From positions 14,564,835 to 14,628,834 of the forward strand of contig OZ022588.1 in NCBI GenBank assembly GCA_963669155.1: a stretch of 64,000 bases of DNA, read 5' to 3'. Positions 23,391-35,200 of the stretch are shown in pieces (position 1 is the stretch's first letter; every line of letters begins with the position of its first letter). The translations under genes and the position numbers were made by a program. The notes under the pieces are model-generated. The model had not been told where the DNA came from. It searched no databases and was given only the letters and a program-made list of their open reading frames with translations. This DNA is from Arbacia lixula (taxonomy: Eukaryota > Echinodermata > Echinoidea > Arbacioida > Arbaciidae).

Positions 23391-23766
23391 CAGCTGATTC
23401 TAAAATGCTGATTCGACATGAAAAAACAGGAATGTGGAAGAAGTAGGAAGTTCTTCTATAAGGTATACAAATGTTGAATTGAAAAAAGGGGAATCCCATA
23501 CAATTCAACCGGTAAACGTGTATTTTGCAATCCCAGACATCAGATTTGTTTTCATACAAACTCAATAAACTTTGCCATTCTTCCTCTGTTGTGCTAGGGA
23601 ATGTACAATGAGGAAGTAACTGGTAGACAATTGCAATGGGACCGACATATTTTCAGATCAAAGGTATAAGCCATGCTGAAATATTAAGTTGAGGAAGAGA
23701 TATTTTTTTATATTTAATCTAGTTTAGTTTTAACTCTTTGCATGCCAGAGAAAATGCCACTCTATA

Positions 23767-24253
23767 GGCGTGTCTTCATTAGCCCGACCAGACGAAATAG
23801 CGAGCTAGTTTGCTGATCCGGGGAACTAGCCTGAAGTTGCAATCACGTCTTCATTAGCTCGAAACTCGGGATACATAAGCTCGAAACTCGGGATGCATAA
23901 ATTATCTTGATGTTCGCACATACCAGCAGTGTGCGACGGGAATATGCCACGACCGCATGGCTTCGGTTGTGAGCGCGCATTCACACACGTGTAAAAACCT
24001 ATCACTATACGTAAACAATGCCTCATGCGCGCTGATGCATGCCGGGATCGAGAAATTTTCAGTGTAATGAAGACACTCTGAGCTAGCTCCATCTAGCCCA
24101 AGATTTCTTGGGAAATTTTCTCAACCAAATAGCGAGCTATTTCGCCTGATTTGGCTAATGAAGACGCAAATAGCTAGCTGGTTCGTGATCTGGCTGGCTG
24201 ACCCGATCAGAACAAGCTCGCTATTCCGCCAACATCGGGCTAATGAAGACGCC
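23767..24253. mobile_element. inverted-repeat element with TCTTCATTAGCCCGA ends
   Basis: About 487 bp. The left end GGCGTGTCTTCATTAGCCCG pairs with the right end CGGGCTAATGAAGACGCC. The interior repeats words such as ATAGCGAGCTA, TCATTAGCTCGAAACTCGGG (twice in tandem) and AATGAAGAC. It ends 77 nt from vav exon 3. It is a non-autonomous DNA transposon by structure. Confidence 0.82.
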
Positions 24254-24330
24254 CCTTATGGGTCTTGTGTGTATCCACATGGTGAAATAATTGTGGAACA
24301 TAAAGGATCTACCTGCAGTGATATACTTAC

Positions 24331-24389
24331 TGAGCTCCTGTCCTGATGGATTCTTCTGTGTGTGAGAGCTTGGACAGTAAATCGATGAG
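24331..24389 (-). CDS. vav: vav exon 3: end of CH domain
   Basis: A short exon of 19 codons plus two bases (phase 2 donor CA|GTAAGT), with acceptor TTTACAG|CTC. It encodes LIDLLSKLSHTEESIRTGA, then a split Gln codon. This corresponds to VIYTLSALSWTPIAQ, the last CH helix of Vav1. It is too short to be found by open-frame length. The evidence is the motif, the consensus splice sites and the phase fit to both neighbours. A transposon-like element (23767-24253) ends 77 nt beyond its donor. Confidence 0.93.
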
Positions 24390-24427
24390 CTGTAAAGGAA
24401 AGGGTAGGATGTACATAAGATGTACAC

Positions 24428-24600
24428 AAGATTTAAGGTAGAGAGAGAAAAGATTGGATGGGGGAGAATGAGAAGGGGTTGTATTATAGTTTGAAAGAGA
24501 GGGGAAGAGGAGAGGGGAAGAGGAGAGGGGAAGAGGAGAGGGGAAGAGGAGTGGGGAGAGAGGAAAGGAGAGAGAGGAAAAGAGAGAGGGAAAGAGCGGT
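24428..24600. repeat. purine-rich tract with 15-bp tandem units
   Basis: GAGGGGAAGAGGAGA-type units repeat about four times between 24494 and 24556, within a longer purine-rich stretch just upstream of exon 3's acceptor. Confidence 0.85.
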
Positions 24601-24827
24601 AATATAAAAGGTTGAAATCACGTTTTTGCCCATTCAAATTGGAACAATTATTCACAATTAAAGTGTTTTTTCTTCATATCAATTCTTATAAAGGGTGTTA
24701 TTCCTGTTGAATCCAAACATTGTGTTAAAGAACGTACCAGAAATCCAAATCAAATGTTCTCATGATGTGATATTTTTTTAGTGCTACATGAAATGTACCA
24801 TCAGGGAGTGCAGTAGCTACACTACAG

Positions 24828-25045
24828 CTCAAAGGAATTGGCATAGGGAAAGGGAAAGGGAAGGAGCCGCAGTTTTAAAGCGCGGTTTATTTTATCCAGT
24901 TCAGTATGAAACATGATGCTTTTTAGGCTAAAGCATCATGTTTCATGCTGAACTAGACAAAATATACCGCGGTTTTAAATTGCGGCTCCTTCCCGTTCTT
25001 CCCTTTCCCTTTTCCCTATGCCAATTCCTTTGAGCTGTTGTGTAC
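24828..25045. mobile_element. family C hairpin MITE, copy 2
   Basis: About 218 bp. TACACTACAGCTCAAAGGAA leads to a CATGATGCTTTTTAGGCTAA centre and ends AATTCCTTTGAGCTGTTGTG. It takes up over a quarter of the 809-bp intron 2. Confidence 0.9.
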
Positions 25046-25198
25046 ATGCCGCATCATTTAGAAGAAGTGCATATAGAAGCTCTTTTTTTGCAGCGCAGTA
25101 GAATATAAAAATATAGTTTCTGCGCTCTATAAATGATTTATTATTATTAATATCATTATTATTTTCCCATATGACAAACAATCTGTACTCAGTCTTAC

Positions 25199-25315
25199 CG
25201 ATCCAAAGTTTGACATCTGAAACAGCCATGCTGGGTCGAAGAAGTCTGCCTCCCAGATCTTGAATACTCTGGAGCAGGCACGCAGGAATGTACGAATGTT
25301 TTTCATGCACAGAAA
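25199..25315 (-). CDS. vav: vav exon 2: CH domain, middle
   Basis: This exon has 39 codons in phase 0 at both ends. The acceptor is CTTCCAG|TTT and the donor TCG|GTAAGA. It encodes FLCMKNIRTFLRAC and later FFDPAWLFQMSNFGS. This matches Vav FLCLKNIRTFL and the segment SELFEAFDLFDVQDFGKV that follows directly after exon 1. The reading frame that is open across this stretch together with its flanks is a different one and is not the coding frame. Confidence 0.95.
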
Positions 25316-25607
25316 CTGGAAGGAGAAGAGAAAACAAGAAAGGATGGGGTCTTAATGAACTCTTTCTGTACCAGATAAACTGCTGCTCTATGGAAAGTAT
25401 GTATCTTTGGAGATTTTTAGATTAGTGCCACTGTGACTGTGTCAGTGAGGTGGAATCTCCATACTTACAAAGATATTGTACACTAATCTTACATGAATGC
25501 ATACAGCATACACTAGATACCACCACACGAAAGAATTACCGAATTTGAGTGACTCTCTCTCTGTCCTCTTCCTTCTCTTTTCTCCTCGCAATTCTTATTT
25601 GCCATTT

Positions 25608-25897
25608 TCCCTCCTCCTCCTCCTCCCCCCCCCCCTTTCCTCCACCATCACTACCACCACCACTCCCTCCCTCCCTCCCCCCTCCTTCCTCCACCATCAC
25701 TACCACCACCACTCCCTCCCTCCCTCCCCCCTCCTTCCTCCACCATCACTACCACCACCACTCCCTCCCTCCCTCCCCCCTCCTTCCTCCACCATCACTA
25801 CCACCACCACTCCCTCCCTCCCTCCCCCCTCCTTCCTCCACCACCACTACCACCACCACTCCCTCCCTCCCCTCTCCCCCCCCCCCCCCCCCCCCCA
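25608..25897. repeat. 49-bp C-rich minisatellite and poly-C
   Basis: Units containing TCCACCATCACTACCACCAC start at 25641, 25690, 25739, 25788 and 25837, exactly 49 bp apart. The array is bordered by poly-C at about 25625 and 25878. It lies near the 3' end of intron 1, about 300 bp from exon 2. Proline-rich open frames here are artefacts. Confidence 0.95.
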
Positions 25898-26364
25898 ATC
25901 CTTCATGGAGACAGCATTTTCTCCATCACGCACAGAGTACATGTCAATGTGCATGCATCATACCAGGGCAATTACTAGTCCATTAAGGGGTACATTTTCC
26001 ACTTGCATGCCCTCAATGATCAAGCCTCAAATGGAATTGCACAAGACAGACATTTCTCATTACATGACAATCACAGCCCCGTATTGAAGTCGCTCTGTCT
26101 CTCTCATCTAATGAGGAACATTGGGAGAGGGTGGTTTGTTTGCAACATGATGGGGAACATTACACAGAGAATAAATACACAGAGCCCAGAATAGGGAAAA
26201 TCTTTCAATGTTTTTCATACAGTAGTGTCAATAAATATATGCAACCTAGAGCATATTTTTTTTTACACAGAAATCACTGGTGGATGTAGACAATCACATT
26301 ATTTCAAGTAGGATAAAATGTACTCAACAGTCAACACCTACATGTACAGTGATTGATGATCTTT

Positions 26365-26366
26365 TT

Positions 26367-26413
<47 letters not shown>
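26365..26413. repeat. CT followed by AC microsatellite
   Basis: A compound dinucleotide repeat, (CT)n then (AC)n. Confidence 0.95.
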
Positions 26414-26861
26414 ATGTAAACCAACTACCGAAACTGTACATGTACATGTTGTAAGTCGATACGGCAGTTGTACTCAAACACATCACATTTCAGTGTGCAT
26501 GTTCAAGTAGATGCACATGTATCTTTTCATCAATGAATGAAGATTAATTAATTCATAAAGCAACGTCATACATGACAGAATGTGAACACAACAGACACCT
26601 GACTGAAACATGGTGCCCCTCAGGTGTAAACACAAACACAAAAGACAAGGGTATCACATATCAGTGATCGATATTAACTAGATCATCTCCCCTGTCCATT
26701 TATCAATCAGCGCTCAGCCATCTAGACTTCCCATTTCATTCTGCACATGTAGCCAACACAAGCAAACATGCACAATGAATGTAGAGTAATGACTGAGAGG
26801 CTTGTTAGAATCAATCATCCTGGTCATAATTTACATCTGTCAAGCCAGCGCTTCGCTACAT

Positions 26862-27084
26862 GTACACTGCAGCTCAAAGGAATTGCCATAGGGAAAGGGA
26901 AGGAGCCGACGATTTAAACCGTGGTATATTTTGTCCAGTTCAACATGAAACACAATGCTGTAGCCTAAAAAGCATCATGTTTCATGCTGAACTGGACAAA
27001 ATAAACTGTGGTTTAAATCTGCGACTCCTTCTCTTTCATCCCTTTCCCTTTCCTTATAACAATTTCTTTGAGCTGTAGTGTACA
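26862..27084. mobile_element. family C hairpin MITE, copy 3
   Basis: About 223 bp. GTACACTGCAGCTCAAAGGA to ATTTCTTTGAGCTGTAGTGT, with an AACCGTGG/CTGTGGTT inner pair and the GTTTCATGCTGAACTGGACA segment shared by the family. Confidence 0.9.
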
Positions 27085-27288
27085 TGTACTACAAGGGATT
27101 TAAAGGTAAGGGGTAAAAGTGTAAAAATAATGGGACCCGTCAATGGAGTGCAGTTCTGCCATTTCCATGTGTGCCATCCTTGTTTGATTTCATGATACCA
27201 GGCAGGATTCGTCTCAAAATGATGTGAACCTTTTGCAGAATCCATTTCCCTCTGTTGTTTTCTATCACATATGACCTCACACTCCTTT

Positions 27289-27624
27289 TTAAAGATGGCC
27301 CGTCCCTTTTACAAACATCTGCAAACTTCATGAAAGTTTGCACATATTTTGGGGATACCAACTGTGAAATTTTAAGGTCAGAGGTACTATTACTCCCGTA
27401 GAATAAATGAAAATCTGACTAGTTTTCACTGAGATCTGACTATTTTCGTGGTACAAAAAAAAACAAAGCTCTAATCATTTCAAACAAAACAAATTCTTTC
27501 CTCAAAACCGAATATTACGCTTTGTCGATTCCAGAGAAAGGTTATATAGCCACTCTCTCTCAAATGATGACAAAGTCAGGGAACTTTCAGAATTAGGTCT
27601 GCAAAAGGGGCGGGCTACCTTTAA
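27289..27624 (-). mobile_element. family D-like element
   Basis: About 336 bp, TTTAAAGATGGCCCGTCCCT to GGGGCGGGCTACCTTTAA. The inverted ends are intact. The interior is homologous to the truncated element at 22331 on the other strand. Confidence 0.85.
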
Positions 27625-28457
27625 ACACAAACAAGTCCAAACTCCTTACATTCTATCGCCACATACATGTACAGTATGTATATTATTCATGTTCGTCTAA
27701 CTTGATTACCGATTGATTGAATGCCATCACATGTCAGCGAGACAAATCTGTATGTTGACCGCTGACGTCATTTTGCCAGTCAACATGATGCCGATACTGG
27801 TGTTATCCTTTCCTAGGGAAACACTTTGCACGCAATTGAACGGGAGGAAAGTAAACTGTGTAGTCGTTGTATTTTGTTGAATCCCAAATATCAATATCAT
27901 ATCATGCAATCGATGTCACGTTCCTTAACTTGAACTGCGACTTATCTGACAGTTTGAAGGCCACATATTTCCTCTTTTTCAACAATTTGGATAGATCTCT
28001 ATCTGATATATAGCAGTGGAAAGGATTAAGTGACATGAAGAGCTTGTGCATTTGGATAGTTAAAATCCTGGCCAGGACTAGGTGTAGAAAGGTTAGCCTA
28101 AGTCTAAATTTGGCTTTGTTCTTTCAAAGCACTGATAGACACACTGCATTTATCCCCCTTGTTATGCACTGTACCTTGCATACTCTATCGGCCTAGCCCG
28201 TGTGTGTATTTAATAGTTGCGTGCATGTTTTAACCATACAGCCACCGTAGGCCTACCGGTGAAGTGCACTGATTTTATTCTGACACGTTTTACTAGTATA
28301 CTGTATGTTAGACTTAATGTTTGGTAGACTTACCTAAATAATATATCAGATGTTGGCTTTCTTGTCATAAACATCACAAAATGTTTAAACCTTGGGGTTT
28401 TTGCACTCCTGCTTCTGGATCAAATAAGTCACTCACCTTTGGTTTGTGACTTAGGCC
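27625..28457. other. intron 1 segment without gene
   Basis: Unique-looking DNA with a CRE-like TGACGTCA at 27763-27770. No gene is seen. Confidence 0.45.
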
Positions 28458-28830
28458 ATGTTTATCAACTTTTCAAAGGCCTAACTACGCGTTTCCAAAA
28501 ACGTTTCCAAACGCGTTTCCAAACGCGTTTCCAAACGCGTTTAAAAAATGGTGCGTTTATCAACTCGATCACCCATTTAGAAAATCGGCCTTGTCACCGA
28601 AAACATGTGGTTTAAAGCCGTTTCAAAACAGCTTTGTGTTTATCTCGCTTCTTTAAACGCGTTTCTGGCTCAAACGCGTTTAGGATCGTACAAATTTGCG
28701 CGTTTCAAAACAGCTTTCCGAACCCCATAATCTAAACACCTTTGCGTTTATCAACTCCCTGTAACACGTTTAAAAAAAATTAAACGCGTTTGGAAACCTT
28801 AATTCTACCAAAAAAAGAGTTGATAAACAT
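28458..28830. mobile_element. MITE built of AAACGCGTTT words
   Basis: The ends are ATGTTTATCAACT and AGTTGATAAACAT. Most of the 373-bp interior is made of AACGCGTTTCCAAACGCG-type words in both orientations, with GCGTTTATCAACT repeated inside. No protein is encoded. Confidence 0.82.
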
Positions 28831-29112
28831 TTACATGTACGTTCCCTCAGCGCAGTGCACATCCCCTCGATAAGTTTCCTCCGGCAGCAGCTAGCATCTA
28901 TATTTTGGGATTGACAGAGAAGTCTGGAAAGCCATGCGCAATATCACATTGATGTTGGCTGCCGGTGAAAGATTATCCAGACTGTGCTGAAGACCCCTAA
29001 TGTCGTCGGGCAACGTCATTTATGTTACACTCTGTCATTTCCCCAATCCACCCACTAAAAAACACACGCGCCCCCTCCACCCATTATCTCCCTCTCCCTC
29101 TCCTTTTTGGGA

Positions 29113-29280
29113 AGGACTCGTTATTCCGAAGGTTCATTATTCCAAACGTTACGCGACAAATGCTCGGATTAACGAACCCTTTTTCGTTTTCGGACTAACG
29201 AGCATCGAGGCATAGGCAATTTACGTGTTTCAGAATTATGAACCTTCTGAATAAACGAACCTTCGGAATATCGAACTGTA
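29113..29280. repeat. repeat built of CGTTATTCCGAAGGTTC words
   Basis: Forward and reverse copies of TTATTCCGAAGGTTCATTAT and GAACCTTCGGAATAT surround ATTAACGAACCC/GGACTAACGAGC words. It is probably another small inverted-repeat element. The exact ends are unclear. Confidence 0.65.
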
Positions 29281-29468
29281 ACCTCGTGTTTTGCCTTCAT
29301 CTCATTAGTCCAATCATCTATTGCTATTAGAAGTGGGTAGAGTATAGTAGTACAAGTTATGTCTATGAAATGTACATTCCTGAAATGGGAAACTTTCCCC
29401 GTTTTACCCCTCTCCTTAACACTTCTTCTTCTCCACCTCCCTTGCTTCCTCATCTACCTTTTCTCTCC

Positions 29469-29545
29469 CCCCCCCTCCCAAACACTTGTTCTTCTCTACC
29501 TCCCTTGCTTCCTAGTTTTTACCTCCCCCCCCCCCCCCCCCCCCG
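29469..29545. repeat. C-rich tracts
   Basis: Two CTACCTCCCTTGCTTCCT segments about 70 bp apart, each next to a poly-C run (about 29470 and 29526-29544). Confidence 0.8.
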
Positions 29546-30021
29546 TATATCTTTCATTGATTCCTCATCAATAGAACCCCTGACATGTCAACCCTACAGA
29601 ACATACAGAGGGAAATCTCACATTCTCCGACACACCAGAGTCCCACCGTAAGCGTACAGTATGTCACAGGGCGACTCATTTCATAAACACCTCATACCCA
29701 GCATGGCTGTAGCATAAACAAATGATTCAGCTTGACTGAGCATCAAAAACATTACCCCAAGCTCTCCTGGTCATTAATGCTTCATAGTTCATACTGTCAC
29801 CGAGCGTGAGTGGCATGTTTTGTTTCTATACAGTGGTCTGGTTCACACCAGCGAAAGAGCAGTGCACAATTCTGCCGGAAACGCATACTCAACAAGCTGC
29901 CAAACCTGAAACCCAGTCACTGACATTAATGTCAGTACAATTTATGTGTGCCTTCCCAGTACATGTATGTAAACACAGTATTCATTGTTCAAAGCAGATT
30001 GTATACAAATTGCAAATCTGA

Positions 30022-30546
30022 TTAAAGATTGTCCGTCCCTTTTGCAAGCTTAAAATTTGAAATCGTCTATCACGATCGTAAATTGAAGAAAATGTGATTC
30101 AAGACCATTTCTAAGAATATAGCATGTAGAAGCTTTCTGTATATGTAAAAAATTCAGCCGTTAAATTTCAAACCGACTTTTTTCGTACTACGAAAAAAGT
30201 ATTAGTCTTTGTTACAGTATCTATGTGGTTATTATGCATGTGTGAAATCCTAATTTTATGAGTAATTACCAAACTTTGGAGATGATTCCTTCTATAGAAC
30301 AATTTTTTCATAATGCGTTTCATAATTTAATAAACAGATTAATCAATAACGCAGATATTTCAACACAAACTGCTAAAAGCCTGAAGTAAAGACTATTAAT
30401 CAGACGTTATTTACGTGCATTATTTGAATTTTACACTATGTATCAGTTTCAAATTATGAATATACAGCTTGCTAACACTTCTCTATATGTTTTGCCAACG
30501 TTTCGATGGTTTTGTGGTGATCTGAAAAAGGGACGGGCTGTCTTTA
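30022..30546 (+). mobile_element. family D DNA transposon, copy 2
   Basis: About 525 bp, TTAAAGATTGTCCGTCCCTT to AAGGGACGGGCTGTCTTTAA. It differs from the copy at 9159 only by scattered substitutions and very small indels, suggesting recent activity of the family. Confidence 0.9.
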
Positions 30547-31391
30547 AGTTTACTTAGCTATTGCATATTAGAACACAATACAGAAGTACAGCTGTACATT
30601 GTTAAGTACGTCGGTACACTGGACGGTAAACCCACTGGACATCCAACACTAAGAATGCTTGTTCATTATCCCCTCAATATACAAACGTTTTTTTCTTGCT
30701 ACAGCTGAACACACTTGATATGCAAGCCATGTAGCATTCACGTAATGCATCGTTTGGCACATCTGTACTTTCTGATGGATGACGTACACAATAACATTTC
30801 ACCCAGTACTTGTACAATACTGTACCACTCAACATGTGTAAAGTACAGTGTGTGTGGCAAGTCAACAAGCTAAGTTGAAGTCTCAAAATTATTGTCATTT
30901 GTATGTTATACACCACATTTGTCAAATCATAGCATGTTTATCCTGAAATGTTAAGTCCCTTAGACGTGGTGCGTACTATCTCAAAATACTGTACAAGGAC
31001 ACTCATAGAGAAATCTGCCCAAGATTCTATTTACCGGTAAGAGCAAACACTAAATCGTTCTACTTCCTACGTCTGAACACACCCTCTGTTTACCGTTCAG
31101 TGTACGTGATGAGCCAAGGAGCATGCTTGGAACATCTGTTCTTTCCAATGAACAAAAGTCATGTACATGTACATTGTACTGTACTGTATCCGTGACAAGG
31201 TTTCCCATTTTGCCCCACATTTTTTGGTCTTTCAAGTTGAAAGTTTACTTTGGCTTGCAGGAACAATGTACATGTACGGTAGAAACAGTGTACACATGCA
31301 TGTACAGGGTATGTATGTGCCAATGTACATGTATGTAACTTCTGGTCTTATCACAATCGAGAATTGCATTTCGCTACTTAAAGCACACCTG
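30547..31391. other. intron 1 segment without gene
   Basis: No gene recognised. It is dense in CATGTACATGTA-type words at about 31160-31340. Confidence 0.45.
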
Positions 31392-31626
31392 TTTTTGACA
31401 AGTTGCTTAGCACGCACCCTTCCACACATCTGTTTTCATCGAGGGGACACGTTAATTTGCCATGATCAAGTTATCACAACATGTTGTCAATGGAATTTGT
31501 TGAATGTTCATGCAAAGCTGTTTAAGATTTCATTACATTGCATAGTTCATCAAGTCCATGTATTTCTTTTTAATATTTACAGGATAATAATGGATAGTTT
31601 TGTGTTATGATACATGACCATGTAAA
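31392..31626 (+). repeat. direct repeat, left copy
   Basis: It shares CATCTGTTTTCATCGAGGGG, TTTGCCATGATCAAGTTATC and AAGATTTCATTACATTGCAT with 32606-32816. It carries about 30 bp that the right copy lacks. Confidence 0.85.
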
Positions 31627-32326
31627 TGTACATTGTATGCATGTGCATGAGGTACACATACATGAGCATTTTTACACTATGTACATAGTTCATGTATTGT
31701 ATCATCTACATGTACAAAATGCATTAATGCGTTACGTATAGCACACTTACTATACAAGCACTCATGTATGTGCCTTTCTGCACATGCGCCTGCAAAATGT
31801 TGCAGAATCCATATGAAAGTAATGAGCAATACGGCAGCAATGACAGTACTGGTAGTCAGAAATTATACAAGCTAGTGCAGCATGATATTTTGATAATATT
31901 GAGTTTATGCAAAATTGAAAGTATATGGATTAGATGATATTGACTTCATGACTAGGCATGATGTGACTTCAAATATAATTGATATTCAAATTTCAAACAT
32001 TTTGTTTCAACATTTAAACAGTATCAACTGAGGGAAAGCATTGTGAAATAAAGAAAAAGTGCACACAAAGTGCCTAATGGCAGAAATGCAAACGCTGGCT
32101 TGGTCATAAGCTCAAATAAATCTGTAAATCTACTCATAGTCGTATACATGCATGGTAAACCCATATTCTAATTCACATCCACAGTACATGTTCATAACAT
32201 AAATGCTCAAATATGTATTTGTAAGATAGCACCCAAACATGCCGTGAACAAGCCAAAAGTTACATTAAACACTGCATTGAGAAAATTTTGCCATGATCAT
32301 TGCTGATCACTGCAATTACATGCCAT

Positions 32327-32327
<1 letters not shown>

Positions 32328-32368
<41 letters not shown>

Positions 32369-32381
32369 GGGGGGGGGGGGG
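32328..32381. repeat. poly-T (40) then poly-G (14)
   Basis: A pure homopolymer pair. On the minus strand it reads C14 A40, so it could be an old retroposed poly-A tail, but no source element is recognisable. Confidence 0.9.
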
Positions 32382-32605
32382 AGGGAACGATTGCTTTTAA
32401 ATTGTGTGCATTCGGAACCTACACATAGAACTAGAAGACATGAAACCTTATGACGATATAGTAAGCATTAGGTATTTCAACTGATCAACACATGACATAT
32501 ATCAACTTATTGGCAATAGTTGATTGATGATAATCACCGAATGCAACAAGGCGATTATGTGCAGCACTAATACAAGCCAGCATTCAAATTGAGAAACCTT
32601 CATAT

Positions 32606-32816
32606 GTTTTAACAAGTCGCTTACCATGCACCCTTCCACACATCTGTTTTTATCGAGGGGACACATTAATTTGCCATGATCAAGTTATCACAACATTATA
32701 TGAATCAATGGAATTTGTTGAATGTTCTTGCAGAGCTGTTTAAGATTTCATTACATTGCATAGTCCATCAAGTCCATGCATAATGGATATTTTTGTGTTC
32801 CGATACATGATTATGT
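32606..32816 (+). repeat. direct repeat, right copy
   Basis: The partner of 31392-31626, about 980 bp apart in the same orientation. The two are highly similar over about 200 bp. Confidence 0.85.
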
Positions 32817-33400
32817 ACACCTCTATCCTTTTACCTAAACAACTCATATCTCCCTCACCCATTGCCTTCCAGCCTCCAACTCTCAACACACTAACAAAAA
32901 TTTATAACGCTTTTATTAAATTTTGCTCTGATGAGCAATATGTTGCCTGTAGTTCCATCTCTCTGAAATATGGATTACACTTAAATTGCTTTTGCCCATC
33001 GTTGTACTGAAGATTAATATCACACCGCGGTGGCTCCAGCAAGCTGTAACATCCAGCGATCGTTATTGGATTATACAGGCTCCACTTAACCAATCGGGAT
33101 AGTGTGAAAGTGCACACCTCTCTAAGTGGGCTTTCTCTGTATGTGTTTGACCAAAGAGATACTAGGAAAGGCATCTCCTTCAGGATATTCCCATGCACAG
33201 AGGTAGCCTAATGATGCATTGTTCACTCAAAGACCTCCAGGGGTCTTTTTTCTACCGTATCTCAGTCCTAATATCAGCTCATTTCCCTCTCCCTGATATA
33301 TGTAAATGTAGGGATACTGGTACATGTACAGGTATATTACATTTGTTGACATTGCATCAACTTTGCATCAACAAAAACAAATGATGTCAATGCAAGTACT

Positions 33401-33560
33401 GGGCCCTGTTGCATAAAAATTACCATTGATGATAACTTTGCTATCAATGGCAACTTCTATGGAAACCTTGAATTTGATTGGCTGGCGAGCAATGATAATA
33501 TGGTAGTTACCATTGATGGAAGAGTTACTATTAGTGTTAAGTTTTATGCAACGGGGCCCT
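33401..33560 (+). mobile_element. family B MITE, copy 3
   Basis: GGGCCCTGTTGCATAAAAAT to TTTTATGCAACGGGGCCCT. The interior ATCAATGGCAACTTCTATGG is identical to that in copy 1 at 1787. Confidence 0.88.
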
Positions 33561-34707
33561 GGTAAGTATTTTTGCACAAATCTCTTCACAAAATTTAGGT
33601 CTGAGACAGGAGAAGTGAACGGCCCATGACAGGACACATGTATGGCCTGGTCAGAAATTTATCAAAGTATTCCCAGTATTTCAAATCCTGAGGCTTCCAT
33701 CATACACAGCAATATCATCCATCAGAATTCTCACCAAAAAATTGAAAATAGTTTTATTACTCACAGCATCTATGCCCGAAACACTTCAAACAGTCTGCCT
33801 GCATATTCCAGAATCAATAAATCTTATTTTGACCAGGTACACATTTAGTTTAATTGCAGTGTGACCGCATATAAGTCCATTCGTTACACCGGATGCATAT
33901 TTTGGTAAGTCCCACAATCTGACAACAAAATATGTGGGTATTTCCAACTCTGAGTATCTTTTTGACAGTGTGACCGCACCACTCCATTATCTAAAATAGT
34001 AAACAGTTAGTTGCAGATTTTATACTTTGGTAATATTCCTCAATCTGACTAAAAATACTTCAGTATTTCTAACTTAAAGTAGATTTTCACAGAGTTACTA
34101 CACTAAATACTGGTAAAGGGAATTATTCGGACTGTCTGATGTGCCCATCGTGTGTGTGTGGGGGGGGGGTGTTAAGCTACAAAACAACTTTACGAACAAC
34201 TGGTTTTACCGTTTTAGTTTGAAATGATGCCCAGACTCTAGTTTCTTTATACGTTTCTTTATACAGCATATTGTTGGTTAGCATTGGATACACAGAAATT
34301 CATTGTATGGTTTTCCCCAAATGGTAAAAATGTAGCAATACAGTTTTGGTATGGTTACATGTACATGATGAATTTTTTGTTTGTGGACCAGGGTAAGAAC
34401 AATACACCAAAACAGAATGTCTTTGTTCCTTTCATGGACTATATTGAGGAAATGGCAATGTTATGCAAAAACATACCAGTTGTTTGCTTAAAATCATTGC
34501 ATAGATATGACATTACTAGTATCAAAATGAAATGAGCAAAGTCCAAACCCGCTCAATCAGACAATGGCCCGACTCCCGGGCTGTGCGCCATTTTGATCCT
34601 ACCAAAATGAAAGTAAAAATGCACACTATCAGGTAAAATGTGCATCGCACTACATTCACAACAAGCCTTCTTTGTATGACATTGCAAGTATGGTGCACAT
34701 AATATAT
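33561..34707. other. intron 1 segment without gene
   Basis: No gene recognised. GTGTGACCGCA occurs twice (about 33860 and 33968) in a weak tandem duplication of about 110 bp. Confidence 0.4.
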
Positions 34708-34891
34708 GTACAGTGAAACCTGTCTATAGTGGCCACCTAAGGGAAACACGAATTTTGGCCTTTATAGACAGGTGGCTGCTATAAACAGGTTTTTTCAACA
34801 CAAGATCTCTCTCCGGAGGCATTATTTTGGTGGCCACTATAGACAGGTTGGCTGTTATAGACAGGTGGCTGCTAAGACAGGTTTGACTATA
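34708..34891. mobile_element. family F element, copy 3
   Basis: About 184 bp, TACAGTGAAACCTGTCTATA to AGACAGGTTTGACTATAC, an inverted-repeat structure with GTGGCCACCT/AGGTGGCTGC words. Confidence 0.88.
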
Positions 34892-35141
34892 CACTCATTT
34901 ACAGATTTGTGTACCAGTATACAATGTGCAGGCAGGCCAGCTGGTCAGAGGAAGGAATTCACCAGAATATCCTGACAGGTGGTGCCAAAGGGCAATCTTC
35001 ATGGATCATTATTAATGCGCAGTAAACAACCATGACACGCATTAGTACTTCTGCAGGGCCGCTTTCAATAGTCCCAAAGTGTCAAAATAGCTATGCACAG
35101 TAGCTACTTCATGATCAGGTGCCCTATACATGTAGCCATAC

Positions 35142-35200
35142 ACTAAAGCATCGTGTTTCATGCTGAACTGGACAAAATATACCGCGGTTAAAAATTGCTG
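35142..35200. mobile_element. family C MITE, half-element fragment (copy 4)
   Basis: Only the right-centre part remains: CATCGTGTTTCATGCTGAAC and ACAAAATATACCGCGGTTAA. It stops at an A-rich run. Confidence 0.85.

Noticed and set aside
24975-25337. 120-codon minus-strand frame across vav exon 2
   Set aside because: The frame is wrong. The conserved Vav sequence with correct splice phases is in another frame of the same strand.
25497-26087. Proline- and histidine-rich frames of 145-196 codons
   Set aside because: They are translations of the 49-bp C-rich minisatellite.
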